Assembly (NCBI RefSeq): GCF_000204055.1
Contig: NW_006768887.1
Location: forward strand, 50,557-71,300
DNA from: Melampsora larici-populina 98AG31
Taxonomy: Eukaryota > Basidiomycota > Pucciniomycetes > Pucciniales > Melampsoraceae
Length of the DNA stretch: 20,744 bases
Reading direction: 5' to 3'
In this document: piece by piece, positions 17,854 through 20,744 of the stretch
Numbering within the stretch: the first letter of the stretch is position 1
Layout: each line of letters begins with the position of its first letter
Made by a program: the position numbers and the translations under genes
The notes under the pieces: generated by a model
The model's database searches: none
What the model was told of the DNA's origin: nothing
Seen by the model: the letters and a program-made list of their open reading frames with translations, nothing else

Positions 17854-20014
17854 TCACATTTCGGCGTGGTCTCCGTGGGCTTCAGCTGAGGCATCACGAG
17901 CAGCTCGGCGATTCATGAGCTCTTCTAACTTGTTGACTTGATAAGAGTAGTATTCACGAGGTCGAGTCATTAACTCCATCACCACCCCGTATGGAATACC
18001 CCAACTAGCAATGGTTTGGGCGCTCAGCACGGAAGGGAATAAAAAACAATGAAAGCTGGTAATTGAATGCTTGAAGAAGATCTGCACATAATCACCAATC
18101 TTGAGGTAATTGATTTTGCACCAGGTCAAGTACTGTTGCAACATTGAATGGACTTCGATGTGTCGTAAAGTTTTGAAATCAACTCGGACGGTGGAGGATT
18201 GCATTTCCACATAGCTGCCAAACTCGAACTCAGAGGGGCGACAGTCCTCTTCAACTTTGAGTCTTTTGGCCACCGAAGGCGTGGCCGTGAGAGAAGGGCG
18301 CTTGACCGGCTTGACATCAATCCAGAAAAATTCTTCCAATTCCGTAGGTGGGTCATCGATGGTCACGTCCTTTGTACCTTTGACCTATCACAAGGAGACA
18401 GATTAGCAAGGTTACAAATGGAATATAAGAATAAAAGGAAATAGATGACGTACCAATTCTCGAGCCCACAGGATCAAATGGTGGAAGGTTAATTCCATCT
18501 TCAAGGTCAAGTCCCTTCTGTTAAAATACGCCATCCTTCAGCCTTGTTATTTTTCAATGAGCCATGATGCTCTTGTAACGCTGTTAGCCAGCGTGATTGA
18601 GGATCCACCGGAGTTGCATGGGCAAGGTCCGAGGCTGTGGTGCCAACATTATTGAGGGTGTTCTGTGCTCGCAATCGGGCTTGATTTTTCGTGAGTTCCT
18701 GCAAAAAAAACCCGGGAGAATTAGTCCAGCTAGAAGGGAGAGGTTGGAGGTGAGGAGAAAATTGGATTTCACTAATAAACATACATCATTGGCCTCTTGA
18801 GCACTGCGTGCTGGGTTCTCCATCATGATGACAAACCCAGCGTTCTTGCCTGGAGCCCCAACAACCGATTGAAAGAAAGAGGTGACATCAACATCATACT
18901 CGATGTGACGGTCTTGGTTTTTGGCCCAGGTGTCGTGGGCAGTGATAAACGCAAGAATCTTGACTTGTTTCATCGCATCAGCGGTTTGGAGAATCGCTGT
19001 GTTGCCTTTGGTCGGGTCGTTATCGATTTCACTGGCCAAGTCGAATAATCGTGCTTTCAAGCGAGCTAGGGAGGTTTCACGGACATCGAAAGGTTTTTTG
19101 GTCGCAGGTATGGGAATGGTAGAATACACCGGCTTGGCATTCTTCTTAGCAGGACCCTTGCTGATATCCGTGCCTTTGAGCAGGCATAAGGAATACGCAA
19201 CGCTGAGCTGTTGCGTACTAGGAACTTGAGCCCCTATGCCAATCAAAACTATACAGATGAACAATTGGTCAACTTGCAAGGGTGACCAAATCACGGAGGG
19301 AAGGGAAACAAACAAACCTGGTTTTTTATCAGACAAAGGCACACGAGGGAAGGTCGACGATATGATTTCAATGTCAGAACTTTCTGCAGGGCTGGGATCT
19401 CGGGGCTCAGGTGGGCCAAAGACATCATTCGCAAGGGGTAGCAATGGGCTGCGAACTCCAACGGATCCAGTCGCCTCGGTCTCTGGGACAGGACTCTCAG
19501 CGGGAGCAGCCAAGGCACTATGTCTACCACTAAGGTGAGAGGTAAGGTGCACGAGTGAGACTGATGAAGGATGTTCAGGACATCAAAGTGAAAAATGAGC
19601 TCACCTTCGAGTGCTAGGGTAAGGACGCACGCCAATGGAGGTGTCATCCATGTTGATTTGAGCTTGGGAAAGGTTTTGCATAATGAGTCGAGAGTAAACA
19701 AAGCGAAAGGGGTCAAGTGTAGGCTGAAAGGAGACGATGTGACAATGATCTGATCGAAACGACGGATGTGTGGTGCGATGGATTCCGGAAATGGGTTCGA
19801 TCAAGGCTGGGAGGTCATTGATAATGATGAAAGGCCGAGTTGTGGTTGAAGTCATGGCCGGTAAGGTTGTTTGGAAGGACGCTGAGGCTATCGAGCACTG
19901 CTGCTCTAGTCGGAAACGGCTGATGCTGGGTGAGGGTTGTGGTGTGAGATTTGGCACCACTTGGATGGAGTTGAGGTTGGGTGGGAAAGAGTGTATCTTG
20001 GGGCTGGGGTTCAT
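17854..20014 (-). pseudogene. Five-exon accessory gene of the DNA transposon, unknown family, one-base deletion
   Basis: Read from the right: exons 20014-19605, 19529-19318, 19233-18785, 18698-18454 and 18384-17854, separated by consensus introns of 74, 84, 86 and 69 bases, all joining in phase. About 615 residues if one missing base near 18530 is allowed for. There the frame leading to AEGW... and the frame leading to the conserved-looking continuation (LTLKMELTFHHLILWAREL) differ by one, and the unshifted frame stops at 18507. The N-terminus is Ser/Pro-rich; the middle (about 208-357) is a compact charged region (TKKPFDVRETSLARLKARLF, HIEYDVDVTSFFQSVVGAPG); the last exon has AKRLKVEED near residue 480, resembling a c-Myc-type nuclear localisation signal. 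ATG 20014 lies 10 bases inside the right inverted repeat; MTSTTTRPF (ATG 19854) is an alternative start. I recall similar proteins as repeated families in rusts but cannot verify this; no domain is recognised. Confidence 0.65.
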
Positions 20015-20023
20015 GACGCCTGT

Positions 20024-20168
20024 ATGCAAAGATCACGGTAGTTGCTCTGGCATGTTTTTCCGAAGTTTGGCGAGATTTGTCGGTCCAGTTTTGCCAAACT
20101 TTGCAGAGGGCACGGACCAGAAGGTCAGTTTGGTTTTGAGATTTTTTCATGCTTTATGCATGCTACTG
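20024..20168 (-). repeat. Right terminal inverted repeat
   Basis: Inverted copy of 14774-14918 with two differences. The minus-strand accessory gene starts immediately inside it, so its promoter or 5' leader probably lies in the repeat. Confidence 0.92.
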
Positions 20169-20170
20169 TA

Positions 20171-20744
20171 CAAAGAAAAAGAGCATGACGTCAGGGTTTT
20201 TTAAAACCATGGAAATACCAAATTGCAACAATGTCAAGCTAAAAGATACAGATTGTGATTCCTCAGAGGTCAAGGAGAGATAGATGCCCAATGACGGACA
20301 TGCAAACTATAACCAAACTATGCTCTCACTTCACTGCCCAAATCACTCACAAAGAACATTGAATCACAACAGCCACAAGTCCCCAAATGTTGTTCACAAG
20401 GACACACTCAGAAAAGTACAACCAATATGTATAAATCTAGTAAGCCTGTCAACTTGATTATGACCCAAGCTATACGCCACTATGCACACCCTTCTATTCC
20501 ACCCACGGTCAACTGACCTGGACCTTGACATCAAACTGAAGACAACACCCCAATAGGAAGACAACACCAAGGAGCAAACAAGTCAACAAGCAAGCACCCT
20601 CTAGGTAATGTGACCCAAATGAAGTCCACCCAGTACCCCAACATGAACAAAACAACAACTGCAAAGCTGTAAAGTGACTCGCTCTCTTTCCCAAATACGG
20701 TAACAGAGTGCAAGGTGCCAATGATACAAAGATGTACAGTAACA
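20171..20744. other. Right flank, nothing recognised
   Basis: No convincing ORF: the two reverse ORFs at 20509-20721 overlap in different frames. There is no similarity to the other repeats in this window. Confidence 0.35.

Larger units (their letters stand above)
14774..20168. mobile_element. Two-gene Tc1/mariner-type DNA transposon, 5395 bp
   Basis: 145-bp terminal inverted repeats (14774-14918 and 20024-20168) differ at two positions and are bordered by TA on both sides (14772-14773, 20169-20170), the target duplication of Tc1/mariner elements. The element starts CAGTAGCATGC. Inside are a DD34E transposase pseudogene on the plus strand, an 818-bp palindromic insert, and a spliced gene of unknown function on the minus strand; both genes read inward. 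It is much longer than the usual 1.3-2.5 kb of this superfamily. Confidence 0.85.

Noticed and set aside
18199..19538. Plus-strand ORFs across the accessory gene
   Set aside because: They run across the well-supported exons and introns of the minus-strand gene and show no independent signal.

Overview
The window looks like repeat-rich nuclear DNA of a basidiomycete fungus, most likely a rust (Pucciniales). The reasons are AT-rich sequence, short introns of about 56-96 bases with GTAAGT/GTATGT donors, a chromodomain Ty3/gypsy retrotransposon, a DIRS-like remnant and a Tc1/mariner-type element. The assignment to rusts rests on family resemblance, not on a search. No housekeeping gene, tRNA or rRNA is visible; almost everything is mobile or repetitive.

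Layout. (1) 1-10336 is a nearly complete Ty3/gypsy chromovirus. Its 5' LTR is cut by the window edge, followed by a primer-binding site resembling a tRNA-Pro complement, a 1.5 kb leader, a spliced upstream ORF, a gag-pol frame open from 2777 to 9283, a polypurine tract and a 1021-bp 3' LTR. The overlapping 743 bases of the two LTRs differ at one position, so the insertion is young. (2) 10337-11181 has no recognisable gene. (3) 11182-13335 is a decayed, 3'-truncated DIRS-like (tyrosine-recombinase class) retroelement: gag-like protein, zinc-finger remnant, then the start of a reverse transcriptase. (4) 13459-14578 is an array of about fifteen 27-28-nt hairpins of the form GGTYGC...GCRACC, spaced first about 125 bp and later exactly 52 bp apart. 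(5) 14774-20168 is a 5395-bp DNA transposon with 145-bp terminal inverted repeats (143/145 identical) and TA duplications. It carries two genes reading inward: a DD34E transposase pseudogene from the left end and a five-exon gene of unrecognised family from the right end whose ATG lies 10 bases inside the inverted repeat. Between them lies an 818-bp palindromic insert. (6) 20171-20744 has nothing recognisable.

How the parts relate: the retrotransposon has the full enzymatic set (protease, RT, RNase H, integrase, chromodomain) with intact catalytic residues and could be recently active. The DNA transposon is damaged: the transposase has two in-frame TGA codons and the second gene has an apparent one-base deletion. 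The best candidate for an undescribed system is this two-gene transposon, in which a Tc1-type transposase travels with a conserved-looking spliced accessory gene. The second is the hairpin array beside it.
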